From NCBI GenBank assembly GCA_010672785.1, contig JAAHFX010000002.1, positions 718,886 to 782,885 on the forward strand: DNA of 64,000 nt. The letters are read 5' to 3'. The stretch is from Sphaerospermopsis sp. SIO1G1 (GTDB taxonomy: Bacteria; Cyanobacteriota; Cyanobacteriia; Cyanobacteriales; Nostocaceae). Shown here one piece after another: positions 15,856 to 24,454 of this stretch. The translations under genes were made by a program, and so were the position numbers. Under the pieces are notes generated by a model, which saw only the letters and a list, made by a program, of their open reading frames with translations, was not told the origin of the DNA and searched no databases. Each line of letters opens with the position of its first letter. The stretch's first letter is position 1.

Positions 15856-18060
15856 CTATAGTGGGTTTTTCATATATCTTTCTTGTCCTTGAGAATTATA
15901 AAGATATATTGGTAAATTAGAATTATCACTAATTACTCCCAAGGCTTGTTGTACTGTACTAAAATGAATCTGTAGTTCAGGACTACCGTTTAATAATCTT
16001 CGATCATATTCTGGTGTTAATCTAACAATAATAGTTCCATCTTCAATACTAAAGGTACAGAAACGTGTCTGATTCACACAGGTATTACTTAAATCTGCAC
16101 GAGTTTGATCTAAGTTGCCATAGAGTTGGAACTTCTGTTGTGCTTGTGCAGAAGCTTGAGAATATTGTGCTATCAGTGCTTGGGCTTGACTATGTTGTAA
16201 ACTTTCTGAAGAAACTAGTTGGGCGGTTCTAATTGCTTGATCCCAAGCTGCAACTGCTGATTGCCAGTTGTTATTATTTTCATGGTTTTTGGCTTGACTA
16301 GCAAACCTCATAGCTTGTTGATAGTTTTGAACTGCTCTTTGTTCTCTTCCAGAAATGTTGCGAGCTAAGGTAAATTGTTGTTGATAATTTTTTAACAGAG
16401 TTTGTGCTTCTGTGTGAGCAGTACTGTTTTGGGGAATACTTTGCAAAGTATTAACTGCTTGTTTCCATCCCAATTCTACTCTTTGCCAATCACTAACTGA
16501 TTTAGCTTCAGCTTGGCGTTTTAAGGCTGTAGTCGCTATAGTTTGAGATGTAGCTAATTTTTTTTGCCATCCTTCTTCTGTCAATAGTTGCTGGTTGATA
16601 GCCTGTAATTTATTCTTATAGGTAGGTAGTTTTGCATTGGCTATCTGACTCAATTCAGGGCTAGATTTAACTGACTCTAAAGGTGTAATTGCGTTTCGCC
16701 ATAGGGTTTGTCTATTACGAAGTTCATCCAGACTAGTAGCTGGTTTTTGACTACTGGTTTCAGCTTGGGAGGCTGTTTGTAAAGCTTGAATAACTGAGTT
16801 AATTTGTGTAGATTTTTGAGAAAAATTATTAGTCAGTTGCTGTGCTTCTTGATATCGAGGAGAAAATTGAGGGATTGATTTTAAATCAGAGATAACTTGA
16901 TTGATACTTTTTTGTAATGGGATTAATTCTTGTTCGGAAGTGGCTTGAGAGAGCAGTTTTTGTGATTCTGTTTTCAACTGTTCGGCTGTTTGTAATTCTG
17001 GACATTGGCCAATAATACAAGCGCGAATCATGAAAAAAGTGCCACCACCAAAAATGCTTATTAATACTAATACTAAACCGATGATTACAGGTATAGGAGG
17101 TAGTTGCAATGGCAGCTTTTTAGATTTTTCGATCTCCTCTGCATTGTCAAATGGATCAAATACTTCTTCTTCTGCTTCTAATGACAGATCGTTTATTTCT
17201 AAATCCTGTTCTTGATCATCTAATAATTGATCATCTAATAATTGATCATCTAATAATTGATCATCTAATAATGAAGTTAAAGATCCAAAATCCTGATTTT
17301 GGTGATTATCTTGATCATCTAAATCTTGATCATTTAATTCATCTAATAATAATTGATCGTTGCTAAATTGAACATTGGAATTAAAAGAGTTATTATATTC
17401 TTCCAGAATGGTGTCTGAGTCAACAGAAGTGTCTGAATTGGGTATTGTATCTGAGATATGTTCGTCTGTTAAACCATTGTCAGAGTTATTCAGTGTTTCG
17501 TCATCTTTGAAAGCACCGAAGGAACGGTCAGGAGTTTCATCCTCTATAATCGAACTGATGGGATGATCATGATTAGAAATAATGTCTTCTGTTATGGAAG
17601 TTGATATTTCTGGTATTTCCAGAGGAGGAAAAATCACTTCTTGGGTACTGCCATTGTTATTCCCATTATTACTACTACTATTGTCTTCTAAGCTCTGCTC
17701 TAAATCCTGTTCATCCCTAGTTTCAGGTAATTGTAGTTCTGGAAATTCTGGAACTTCTTTTGCTTTGACTGTAATTAGTTTTTTGGTGTAGGGCAATTTT
17801 TCTCCAGAAACCCTGACATAAAGTTGAATCATTTCATTATGATATTGAGATTGCCATTGTAGAGATTCTTCTAATATTGCAAATATTTTATCTGTATCAA
17901 CTGAGACTTCCTGTGGGTGCTGGGTAAGGATCATCAGTTGTTCTGTTTTGACAGCACATCTAACTTCCAGAACTGGCACAGAGGGTATTTCTATACGTAA
18001 TTGTTCCTGTAAGATGCTGGATAGTAGTTGTATATCTTCTTGTTGGAATGCTACTTTCAT
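15856..18060 (-). CDS. Large membrane protein with LLDDQ repeat and helical C-terminal region
   Basis: A 734-aa protein I cannot assign to a named family. The first 100 residues form a compact domain (MKVAFQQEDIQLLSSILQEQ to SGEKLPYTKK). Residues 110-310 are acidic, Asn/Asp/Ser-rich and probably disordered, including four to five tandem LLDDQ units. A single transmembrane helix (LPPIPVIIGLVLVLISIFGG, about residues 325-345) follows. The remainder is a Gln/Ala-rich helical region with TPR-like spacing (QEAQQLTNNF, WQKKLATSQ, AVAAWDQAI) and a short C-terminal domain containing two cysteines (NTCVNQTRFC). The topology suggests a membrane-anchored scaffold. It stands between a heptamer array and an AT-rich gap, with no operon clue. 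Confidence 0.7.
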   Translation of the reverse strand: MKVAFQQEDIQLLSSILQEQLRIEIPSVPVLEVRCAVKTEQLMILTQHPQEVSVDTDKIFAILEESLQWQSQYHNEMIQLYVRVSGEKLPYTKKLITVKAKEVPEFPELQLPETRDEQDLEQSLEDNSSSNNGNNNGSTQEVIFPPLEIPEISTSITEDIISNHDHPISSIIEDETPDRSFGAFKDDETLNNSDNGLTDEHISDTIPNSDTSVDSDTILEEYNNSFNSNVQFSNDQLLLDELNDQDLDDQDNHQNQDFGSLTSLLDDQLLDDQLLDDQLLDDQEQDLEINDLSLEAEEEVFDPFDNAEEIEKSKKLPLQLPPIPVIIGLVLVLISIFGGGTFFMIRACIIGQCPELQTAEQLKTESQKLLSQATSEQELIPLQKSINQVISDLKSIPQFSPRYQEAQQLTNNFSQKSTQINSVIQALQTASQAETSSQKPATSLDELRNRQTLWRNAITPLESVKSSPELSQIANAKLPTYKNKLQAINQQLLTEEGWQKKLATSQTIATTALKRQAEAKSVSDWQRVELGWKQAVNTLQSIPQNSTAHTEAQTLLKNYQQQFTLARNISGREQRAVQNYQQAMRFASQAKNHENNNNWQSAVAAWDQAIRTAQLVSSESLQHSQAQALIAQYSQASAQAQQKFQLYGNLDQTRADLSNTCVNQTRFCTFSIEDGTIIVRLTPEYDRRLLNGSPELQIHFSTVQQALGVISDNSNLPIYLYNSQGQERYMKNPL
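17216..17276 (-). repeat. 15-bp coding tandem repeat (LLDDQ)
   Basis: Four nearly identical 15-base units (TCTAATAATTGATCA on the plus strand) encode LLDDQ in the acidic region of the 734-aa protein. Looser DDQ repeats continue on both sides. Such perfect units are prone to copy-number change. Confidence 0.9.
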
Positions 18061-18536
18061 AATTTATACACCTAGTGTTATATATAGTTTTTATTATTTT
18101 CCAGCCAACGACATAAAATGTTGATTTTTGTTACATAAGGATACATAAATTAGGCAATTCTCTGTTGTAAATTTGAGACAATAGTTTATAAAATGTTAGT
18201 TTCTCATATGATGACAACACCGGGAATCAATGATAATACCAATCTTTTGCTTTTTTATACTACGAGATCCTAAAATTGACAATCTCAATATGAGTATAAT
18301 TTATCCAATGGAAAATATACAAGTATATATTGGTATTTTTTTTTACGATTTACTTAATAACATTCAAGTATTTGTTAATTCACTGGTCAATTTACCACCA
18401 TTACGTGATTAGATAAAAGTGATTAGGATTAAATTTATTTTCTAGCTAACTCAAACGTAATTATGTAATCTAAATGCTATGTGATTAGTGAATTAGCACT
18501 AAACCATTTGAAATTACTAATACAAGGTGTGTATCA
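18061..18536. other. AT-rich intergenic region, divergent promoters
   Basis: 476 bases between the divergently transcribed 734-aa protein and sucC-like gene. A 60-codon open frame (18230-18412, plus) has poor composition and no ribosome site, so I do not call it. No repeat family was recognised. Confidence 0.5.
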
Positions 18537-19850
18537 ATGGATTTATTGGAATACCAAGTTAAAGAATGGTTTGATCAGATGGGAATTCCTGTATTGCCAT
18601 CTCAAAGAATAGATCATCCAACAGACTTAAAACGCTTAAATATTAAATATCCTATCGTTCTCAAATCCCAGGTATATGCAGATGATAGAGTAAAATTTGG
18701 GGGAGTGAAAATAGTTAAAACTACCATAGATGCGATCGCCACTGCTCAGAATATCTTCAATTTACCTATTTGGGGGGAATTACCAGAGGTTTTACTAGCA
18801 GAGACTAGATACGATGCCAAAAAAGAGTTTTATTTAGCAATAGTTTTAGATACTGCTATATGTCGCCCAGTGTTGTTAGGTTGTAAGGAAACTAACATTG
18901 ATTGGGAGTCTCCGGGAGAAAAAATGCAATATGTGGTAGTAGAACAGGAGTTCTCATCATTTTATGCTAGGAGACTAGGTTTAAAAATGGGCTTACAGGG
19001 GGCGTTAATGCAGTCTGTGAGTGACATCCTAGAGAAAATGTATAAATTATTTGTTGAAAAAGATTTAGACTTAATAGAAATTAACCCATTAGCTGTCAAT
19101 GTTTCTGGCGAAGTAATGGCTTTAAATGGTAAAGTCAGAGTCAATGAAAGGGCTATTAATAGACATCCAGAAATAGCCAAAATGGCTACAAAAATGCTCG
19201 CACGGAAGAGAGATAGTCAAGCTTCAGGAATTTTAGGTAATTGGGATGGGGTAGAAATTAAAGGTGAAATCGGGATATTGGCCAATGGTACTGGTTCAGT
19301 TTTAACTACCTTAGATGCGGTGGTAAATGCAGGAGGTAAACCAGGGGTATTATTAAACCTCAGACATTCTTTTTTAACAGATATAAAGCCGACAACATTT
19401 TGCGATCGCCTGGAAAAGGGATTAAAAATTCTCGCCAGTGAAACTAACATTAAAGTCATTCTGATCAACTTTTTGGGAGCAATTCCTGATGTGAAACAGA
19501 TGTCTGAAATTATTAATAATTTTGTGCAAACAGACTCTACGGAAAGCAAACCCTCTATCTCTAATGGTAGTAGTCAAAAATCACAAACTACAACTTTACC
19601 AAAATTAGTAGTTCGCCTCGCCGGAGTTGATTTTAATCAGACTAGGGAAGAATTAGCTAAATTTTCAACAGAAAATCAACAGTTAATCATAGTAGAAAAT
19701 CTCGGGGAAGCAGTTAAACAAGCAGTTAGTCTGGCGAATTTTAATCAAACTTTAGAAAACTTACCATCAGCATCAAAAAAAACAAAACAAGCACCAAAAA
19801 ATAGAAGACAGAAGATAAATAATATCCAAACAAACTCAGAATCAAAATAA
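18537..19850 (+). CDS. Succinyl-CoA synthetase beta-subunit-like protein (divergent)
   Basis: The 437-aa product aligns along its length with SucC: an ATP-grasp N-terminal region (MDLLEYQVKEWFDQMGIPVL, then VLKSQV and FGGVKIVK), LIEINPLAVN, and a C-terminal ligase domain (GEIGILANGTGSVLTTLDAV). Several positions that matter in E. coli SucC differ. The Mg-binding Asp of CLDGKL is Asn (ALNGKV, N197), GRGKAGG is DRVKFGG, the glycine-rich DVGGGAT is replaced by NLRHSFL, and VNIFGGI is INFLGAI. A basic, Lys/Gln/Asn-rich tail of about 30 residues follows. It is the first gene of a pair with the SucD-like gene 36 bases downstream. Family membership is clear; normal synthetase activity is doubtful. 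Confidence 0.8.
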   Translation: MDLLEYQVKEWFDQMGIPVLPSQRIDHPTDLKRLNIKYPIVLKSQVYADDRVKFGGVKIVKTTIDAIATAQNIFNLPIWGELPEVLLAETRYDAKKEFYLAIVLDTAICRPVLLGCKETNIDWESPGEKMQYVVVEQEFSSFYARRLGLKMGLQGALMQSVSDILEKMYKLFVEKDLDLIEINPLAVNVSGEVMALNGKVRVNERAINRHPEIAKMATKMLARKRDSQASGILGNWDGVEIKGEIGILANGTGSVLTTLDAVVNAGGKPGVLLNLRHSFLTDIKPTTFCDRLEKGLKILASETNIKVILINFLGAIPDVKQMSEIINNFVQTDSTESKPSISNGSSQKSQTTTLPKLVVRLAGVDFNQTREELAKFSTENQQLIIVENLGEAVKQAVSLANFNQTLENLPSASKKTKQAPKNRRQKINNIQTNSESK

Positions 19851-19886
19851 TAATTGATCACGAAAAACTGATAAATAACAAATAAC

Positions 19887-20768
19887 ATGAACTTAAAATC
19901 AGATAGTAAAGTTTTAATTCAGGGTTTCAGTGAATTCATTTCAGCCACTCATATAGCCCAAATGAAAGCTTATGGAACTAATTTAGTTGCTGGTGTCGCA
20001 CCTGGTTTTGGTGGTAAAAAAAAGTATGATCTGCCAGTATTTGATTTAGTCGAAGAAGCAATATTAAAGTTTGGGCAAATTGATACAACAATTATTTGTG
20101 TACATCCTTATCAAGTATTAGATGCAGCTTTAGAAGCGATCGCCTCCAATATTCGACAAATAATGATTATTTCTGCTGGTGTACCACCATTAGATATGGT
20201 GAAATTACTCCGCACCACAGAAACCCACGAAGTTTTAATAGTTGGCCCTAATAGTCCTGGAATTATTGTACCTGGTAAAATCCTCTTGGGGACTCAACCT
20301 AGTGAATTTTATACACCAGGTTCAGTGGGAATTGTCAGTCGTAGTAGCACTTTGACTTATGAAGTAGCTTGGGATTTAACTAAAGCAGGTTTAGGGCAAT
20401 CTATCAGTGTTAGTATAGGTAGCGATGGAATTGTTGGTTCATCCTTTCCTCAATGGTTGCAAATTCTCGATGAAGACGAAACCACTGAGGCGATCGTTTT
20501 AGTAGGCCAACCAGGTGGAGAAGGTGAAGAAATTGCTGCAAAATACATAGCAGAAGCAATTGATAAACCAGTAATTGCTTATATCGCAGGTAAACACGCA
20601 ACATCTGAGAAATACTGGCATCAAACAGGAAATGTAGCAACAGTCATCAAACGAGATCCTAATTTTGGCACGAGCAAAAATAAACTAGCTGCTTTTAAAG
20701 CAGCAGACATTCCTGTAGCTGAAGATCCTGCACAAATTCCTAAGTTATTGAAAAAGGTAATGGGGTGA
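19887..20768 (+). CDS. Succinyl-CoA synthetase alpha-subunit-like protein (divergent)
   Basis: The 293-aa product matches SucD in length and order: N-terminal CoA-binding domain (GFSEFISATHIAQMKAYGTN, GVAPGFGG, CVHPYQVLDAALEAI), then the ligase domain (VGIVSRSSTLTYEVAW). Compared with E. coli SucD, Cys123 of GPNCPG is Ser (GPNSPG), Glu208, which contacts the phosphohistidine, is Gln (VGQPGG), and the GHAGA active-site motif is WHQTG, although the histidine itself (H245) is kept. IGGDP is IGSDG. It would partner the upstream SucC-like protein. The paired divergence in both subunits argues for a changed substrate or a regulatory role rather than simple decay, since both frames are intact. Confidence 0.8.
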   Translation: MNLKSDSKVLIQGFSEFISATHIAQMKAYGTNLVAGVAPGFGGKKKYDLPVFDLVEEAILKFGQIDTTIICVHPYQVLDAALEAIASNIRQIMIISAGVPPLDMVKLLRTTETHEVLIVGPNSPGIIVPGKILLGTQPSEFYTPGSVGIVSRSSTLTYEVAWDLTKAGLGQSISVSIGSDGIVGSSFPQWLQILDEDETTEAIVLVGQPGGEGEEIAAKYIAEAIDKPVIAYIAGKHATSEKYWHQTGNVATVIKRDPNFGTSKNKLAAFKAADIPVAEDPAQIPKLLKKVMG

Positions 20769-20810
20769 TTGGTGATTGGTGGTTGGTGACAGGTGATTGG
20801 TGACTTGGTA

Positions 20811-20894
20811 GTAATTACGAATTACGTTAGCGTAGCTCTCCTGAAAGGAGCATTACGTTAGCGTAGCTCTCCTGAAAGGAGCATTACGAATTAC
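20811..20894 (+). repeat. Tandem 31-bp hairpin repeat (GCGTAGCTCTCCTGAAAGGAGC)
   Basis: An exact 31-base tandem duplication (20821-20851 and 20852-20882) framed by TACGAATTAC ends. Each unit has a TCCT-GAA-AGGA hairpin. A single-unit copy with TCCC-GAA-GGGA is at 41030-41088. Confidence 0.9.
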
Positions 20895-20947
20895 CAAAGG
20901 TATTTCATAATTGAAGTTAGGAGAATTAAATTAGATTGGTATTGGTA

Positions 20948-21403
20948 ATGAAAACAACAAATGATTTAGCATCTTTATATGAAATTGAATATGATCAATG
21001 GTTAGAACAAACTATTAAACTTTTAAAACAAAACCAATGGGAAAAGTTAGATAAAGATAATTTAATTGGAGAATTGGAAGAATTGAGTCGGCGAGAAAAA
21101 AAAGCATTAGAAAGATTCCTAGAACAAATTATCAGACATTTACTACTCCTACAATATTGGCATCAAGAATATGATTATAATGCTAATCATTGGCAAGCCG
21201 AGATCCTGAGTTTTAGAACTCAACTCAATGAAGATTTAACAAAAAACCTACACAATCATTTACAAGAAAATCAGGTAGTAATTTATGAAAAAGCATTAAA
21301 ATATGTGAGACAAAAGACAGGTTATAATATTGATTTTCCTGAAAAATGTCCCTATAATCTCACACAATTATTAGATATAAACTGGCTACCGGAAAATAAT
21401 TAA
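20948..21403 (+). CDS. DUF29 family protein
   Basis: A 151-aa protein of the DUF29 family, found in many copies in cyanobacteria. Signatures are LASLYEIEYDQWLEQTIKLLK, DNLIGELEELSRREKKALE, the RHLLLLQYW segment and a C-terminal NIDFPEKCPYNLTQLLD. The family is helical, and its function is unknown. The open frame continues upstream to a TTG at 20936, which is closer to the AGGAG at about 20919, so the true start may be that TTG (155 aa). The gene is convergent with the TPR gene and separated from it by a 13-bp inverted repeat. Confidence 0.88.
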   Translation: MKTTNDLASLYEIEYDQWLEQTIKLLKQNQWEKLDKDNLIGELEELSRREKKALERFLEQIIRHLLLLQYWHQEYDYNANHWQAEILSFRTQLNEDLTKNLHNHLQENQVVIYEKALKYVRQKTGYNIDFPEKCPYNLTQLLDINWLPENN

Positions 21404-21413
21404 TTAGGGGTTT

Positions 21414-21478
21414 AGATCCCCGACTTCTATGCTCAATTAATAATTTATTGATATAATCATAAAACAAGTCGGGGATCT
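21414..21478. repeat. 13-bp inverted repeat between convergent genes
   Basis: AGATCCCCGACTT (21414-21426) and AAGTCGGGGATCT (21466-21478) are perfect reverse complements around a 39-base AT-rich loop. It may act as a bidirectional terminator or be a mobile palindromic element. Confidence 0.8.
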
Positions 21479-21483
21479 GGTTA

Positions 21484-23337
21484 CTAATTTCTCTCTAACA
21501 ATTCTGGAATATAATCATAACCATCCACCCCAATAATAGCAATCATTTTTGGACGATGTTGTTGTAATAAAGCTTGAAATTTCTCTTCTCCCAACTGCCG
21601 TTTCATAGTTGTCAATAAATCTGCTGGTTGTTGCCATTCTTGGGATGAAATTTGCTCTAATAAATACATTCCTAAACTGCTTGTATAAACAGCTTTTTCA
21701 AAGTTGAGTAAATTGTAATACGCTTCTCCTAAATAAGCTAAATTTCTACCTTGCAAATATAAATCACCGGAAACTTGTGCTGTTTTAAAACCTAATTCTA
21801 AATATTTGATTGCATTTTCAAATTGGGAAGTGACTAAATAAGCAATTCCTAAACTACTAAAACATAAAGATTGAGTTTGAACATCACCTAATTTTTCTGC
21901 TAATTTTAAACCTTGTTCTAAATAATTAATGGCAGTTTCATAAACTTCTGGTTCAACATCTTCTAACTGCTGTGCTTGCATAACTTCAGAGTAACCTAAA
22001 TTAACTAGGGCGTTGGTTTCTCCGGTTTTATCTCCTACTTGTCTACTTAATATTAATGCTCTCTGACTATTATTAATTGCTTCAGCATAATTTTTCTCTT
22101 GTACATAGGTACGACTGAGATGATTCAAATTCGCAATTTCACAAATTCTATCTTCAGTATTGAACAGTATTTCTAAAGCTTGTTGATGGAAATTGATTGA
22201 GCGATCATATCTCCCTAAAGCTCGTTGGGAATAACCTAATAAAGTTAAAATTCTCGCTTTTTCCTGTGTTCCTTCCGCCGAACTTAAAGGTTCATCTAAA
22301 TAATCTAAAGCATCTTTTAAATAATTCCCAGAAAAGGACGCGAAAATGCCACCATACATGGGAAAATAAGGACGCTGGGCAAAGGTACGGAGAATTTGCA
22401 GCATTATTTGGGAAGCTGAATTACTGAATGTTGCTGCTTGAGTTTGCAAACCACTTGCTAATTGACTCCAAATTACAGCAAAGGTTAGAAATGTGGAAAT
22501 TGATAATTTTGGTCCTGCTTGAATATCATAAGCTTGTTTATCAAACCAAGTAATTAAACCTCGCTGTAAAAATTGTAAAACAATGGTTAATTCCACCCAA
22601 TCTTTTAAAGTGAGATTTTCTTGTTTTTGGATAAATTCAATAATAGATTCTTCTTTAGCTAAGGTTTGAAAAAATGCCGTGGGTATTTCACTTTTAACTA
22701 ATTTTCCCCAACTTGCCCAAGGGCCACTTTCTCCCGGTACTCCCCCAAAACCAAGGTTGTTTTTTTGTTCATACATCCAACTGAGGAGGTTTTCTTGGAG
22801 ATGTTGCCAAGATGCAATACCCTGAGTAATACCGGTGGATATCTGCGTTAAATCTGGGTTAGCGGAGGCGAATTGTTGTAAACCTTTAGCTAATTGTTGG
22901 AGTTGGGATAAATTGAGGGGATTTTTTTGATTAGGATCGGTATAACGGAGAAATACCGCTAAACGCTCTTCATTACTAGCTATGGTAATTTCTCGTACTG
23001 CTGAGGTGATGACTTCTGTCGCTTTGTTAGTTTCTTGCCAGCGTTGATATTGAGTTTGAATAGTTTTGATAGCTCTTAAACTACGGGTAGCTTTGGCTTT
23101 TTTGAGTTCATCGCTTTCGCTGTCTACCTGGGTTTGGATGGTTTGTAGGCGATCGCTCAATGCTAATTCAAATATTTCCCCCGTACCGGAAGCAATAGTT
23201 TTCAGTAACATTCTATATACTTGTTCTACGGAGCTAATTTTCCCCTTGAGGGTAGTTTCAACTATTTCATCAATTAATGTTAGGTATTTATCTTGTAGAG
23301 ATTCTGACACTTTTGATAATAGGGAATATAACAACAA
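21484..23337 (-). CDS. Tetratricopeptide repeat protein
   Basis: The C-terminal half (about residues 350-560) has five or six TPR units, for example ARILTLLGYSQRALGRYDRS, ICEIANLNHLSRTYVQEKNY, TGETNALVNLGYSEVMQAQQ and SLCFSSLGIAYLVTSQFENA, resembling the Rapsyn/LGN-type repeats of regulatory scaffolds. The N-terminal 300 residues are helical and unassigned, with no membrane segment. The annotated start is a TTG; a GTG at 23310 (VSESLQDKYL) is an alternative. The end of the gene abuts a 13-bp palindrome. A 52-bp piece of its 5' region is duplicated at 24116-24167. It is likely a protein-protein interaction scaffold with unknown partners. Confidence 0.82.
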   Translation of the reverse strand: MLLYSLLSKVSESLQDKYLTLIDEIVETTLKGKISSVEQVYRMLLKTIASGTGEIFELALSDRLQTIQTQVDSESDELKKAKATRSLRAIKTIQTQYQRWQETNKATEVITSAVREITIASNEERLAVFLRYTDPNQKNPLNLSQLQQLAKGLQQFASANPDLTQISTGITQGIASWQHLQENLLSWMYEQKNNLGFGGVPGESGPWASWGKLVKSEIPTAFFQTLAKEESIIEFIQKQENLTLKDWVELTIVLQFLQRGLITWFDKQAYDIQAGPKLSISTFLTFAVIWSQLASGLQTQAATFSNSASQIMLQILRTFAQRPYFPMYGGIFASFSGNYLKDALDYLDEPLSSAEGTQEKARILTLLGYSQRALGRYDRSINFHQQALEILFNTEDRICEIANLNHLSRTYVQEKNYAEAINNSQRALILSRQVGDKTGETNALVNLGYSEVMQAQQLEDVEPEVYETAINYLEQGLKLAEKLGDVQTQSLCFSSLGIAYLVTSQFENAIKYLELGFKTAQVSGDLYLQGRNLAYLGEAYYNLLNFEKAVYTSSLGMYLLEQISSQEWQQPADLLTTMKRQLGEEKFQALLQQHRPKMIAIIGVDGYDYIPELLERN

Positions 23338-23414
23338 TCTTTATTTTATCTCAAATTACAATGTAGTTGTGAACTAATGTCTTTTTATAAATATGATGGA
23401 GGCTGATTTTAGCG

Positions 23415-23663
23415 ATGACTGATATTATTATTTCTAACCTCGATGATGATCTTAAATATCGTCTACAAAAAAGGGCAGAAAAAAATGGACGTTCTTTAGA
23501 AGATGAAGCTAGAGAAATCCTATATATTACCTTAGCAGAAAACAACGAAGATTCTTTAAATTTAGTAACTCTAATTGAACAGAGATTTGCAAATTTTGGA
23601 GATTTTGAATTACCAGAAATAGCGAGAGAACCTATTCGTACTATATCAATATTTGAAGAATGA
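23415..23663 (+). CDS. FitA-type ribbon-helix-helix antitoxin
   Basis: An 82-aa antitoxin. The first half (MTDIIISNLDDDLKYRLQKR, then AEKNGRSLEDEAREIL) is the Arc/MetJ-type RHH DNA-binding fold of FitA/VapB antitoxins. The C-terminal half (FGDFELPEIAREPIRTISIF) is the toxin-neutralising tail. Its stop overlaps the ATG of the PIN toxin gene (ATGA, 23660-23663), the usual toxin-antitoxin arrangement. The antitoxin frame is intact whereas the toxin is interrupted. It would autoregulate the pair by binding its own promoter. Confidence 0.88.
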   Translation: MTDIIISNLDDDLKYRLQKRAEKNGRSLEDEAREILYITLAENNEDSLNLVTLIEQRFANFGDFELPEIAREPIRTISIFEE

Positions 23664-24088
23664 TTATTCTGGATACAAACGGATTATCGGAATTAATGAA
23701 ACCTCAAAAGTCTCAATCTATAAGTAATTGGACTAAAAAGCAACTTTGACTGAGTCTGTTTACGACAACAATTACTCAAGCAGAGATTCTTTATGGTATC
23801 ACTTTACTCTCAGAGGGAAAACGAAGAAATGAATTAGCTCAAGCAGCACAACTAATATTTTATGAAGATTTTAATGGACGTATTCTACCTTTTGACCAAA
23901 ATGCTGCTGTAGCATTTGCACAAATTGCATCTCAAAGGCGAAAAAATGGCACTCCTATTTCTCAAGCTGATGCTCAAATTGCAGCTATTTGTTCTACTAA
24001 TGGAGCAAGTATAGCAACACGGAATATTGCTGATTTTCAAGGATGTGGAATTAATATTATTAATCCTTGGGAATATGAAGGAAAATAG
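23660..24088 (+). pseudogene. FitB/VapC-type PIN-domain toxin, interrupted by an in-frame TGA
   Basis: The frame reads MIILDTNGLSELMKPQ (first catalytic Asp in LDTN), then TGA at codon 30 (23747-23749), then continues without frameshift as LFTTTITQAEILYGITLL (catalytic Glu), TPISQADAQIAA (Asp) and ASIATRNIADFQGCGINIINP (Asp) to a TAG at 24086-24088. All four acidic PIN residues survive, so the single nonsense change looks recent; CGA to TGA is the simplest origin. Without readthrough no active RNase would be made. A later internal restart would lack the first Asp. Confidence 0.9.
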
Positions 24089-24115
24089 TTAAGTCGTTAG
24101 TTTTATATCATGTTC

Positions 24116-24167
24116 AGGCGATCGCTCAATGCTAACTCAAATATTTCACCCGTACCAGAAGTAATGG
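24116..24167 (-). pseudogene. Remnant of a second TPR-gene copy
   Basis: These 52 bases match 23147-23198 within the TPR gene at all but about five positions and in the same orientation, encoding SGTGEIFELALSDR on the minus strand. Weaker similarity may continue to about 24210. It suggests a former duplicate or a rearrangement associated with the toxin-antitoxin genes now lying between the two copies. Confidence 0.6.
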
Positions 24168-24326
24168 ATTTATACTATCTCATGATAGAAACTTTACCCT
24201 CTAGACAGATAATAGTTTATCATTTTTGTATAGTTAGCTTATAAATTTTTAATCAAATTGCTTAATTTTTTGTGTTTAGTCTAATTTATTAAAGATTCAT
24301 ACTTATTTAAGTGAAAATACTTGTCG

Positions 24327-24366
24327 TAGGGTAGGGGTTTAGCATTGCTAAATCTACAATATTGTG
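24327..24366 (+). repeat. REP palindrome left of RAYT gene
   Basis: GTAGGGGTTTAGCATTGCTAAATCTACAATATTG forms a hairpin around GCATTGC. The same sequence, with AAACCCC, lies downstream of the gene at 25083-25128. Confidence 0.8.
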
Positions 24367-24454
24367 GGTAATTTATAATTAATAAAAATTCCTATAACCC
24401 TAAGAATAATGGTATGATTTTAAATCAAATTACAAAAATTTACCCAATATAAAA

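Larger units (their letters stand above)
24089..24454. other. Intergenic region with TPR-gene remnant and REP palindrome
   Basis: 366 bases with no intact gene. It includes a 52-bp fragment similar to the 5' part of the TPR gene (24116-24167) and the left REP palindrome of the RAYT gene (24327-24366). Confidence 0.6.

Noticed and set aside
18230..18412. 60-codon plus-strand ORF before the sucC-like gene
   Set aside because: AT-driven composition (Ile, Phe, Tyr, Asn), no Shine-Dalgarno and no recognisable motif.
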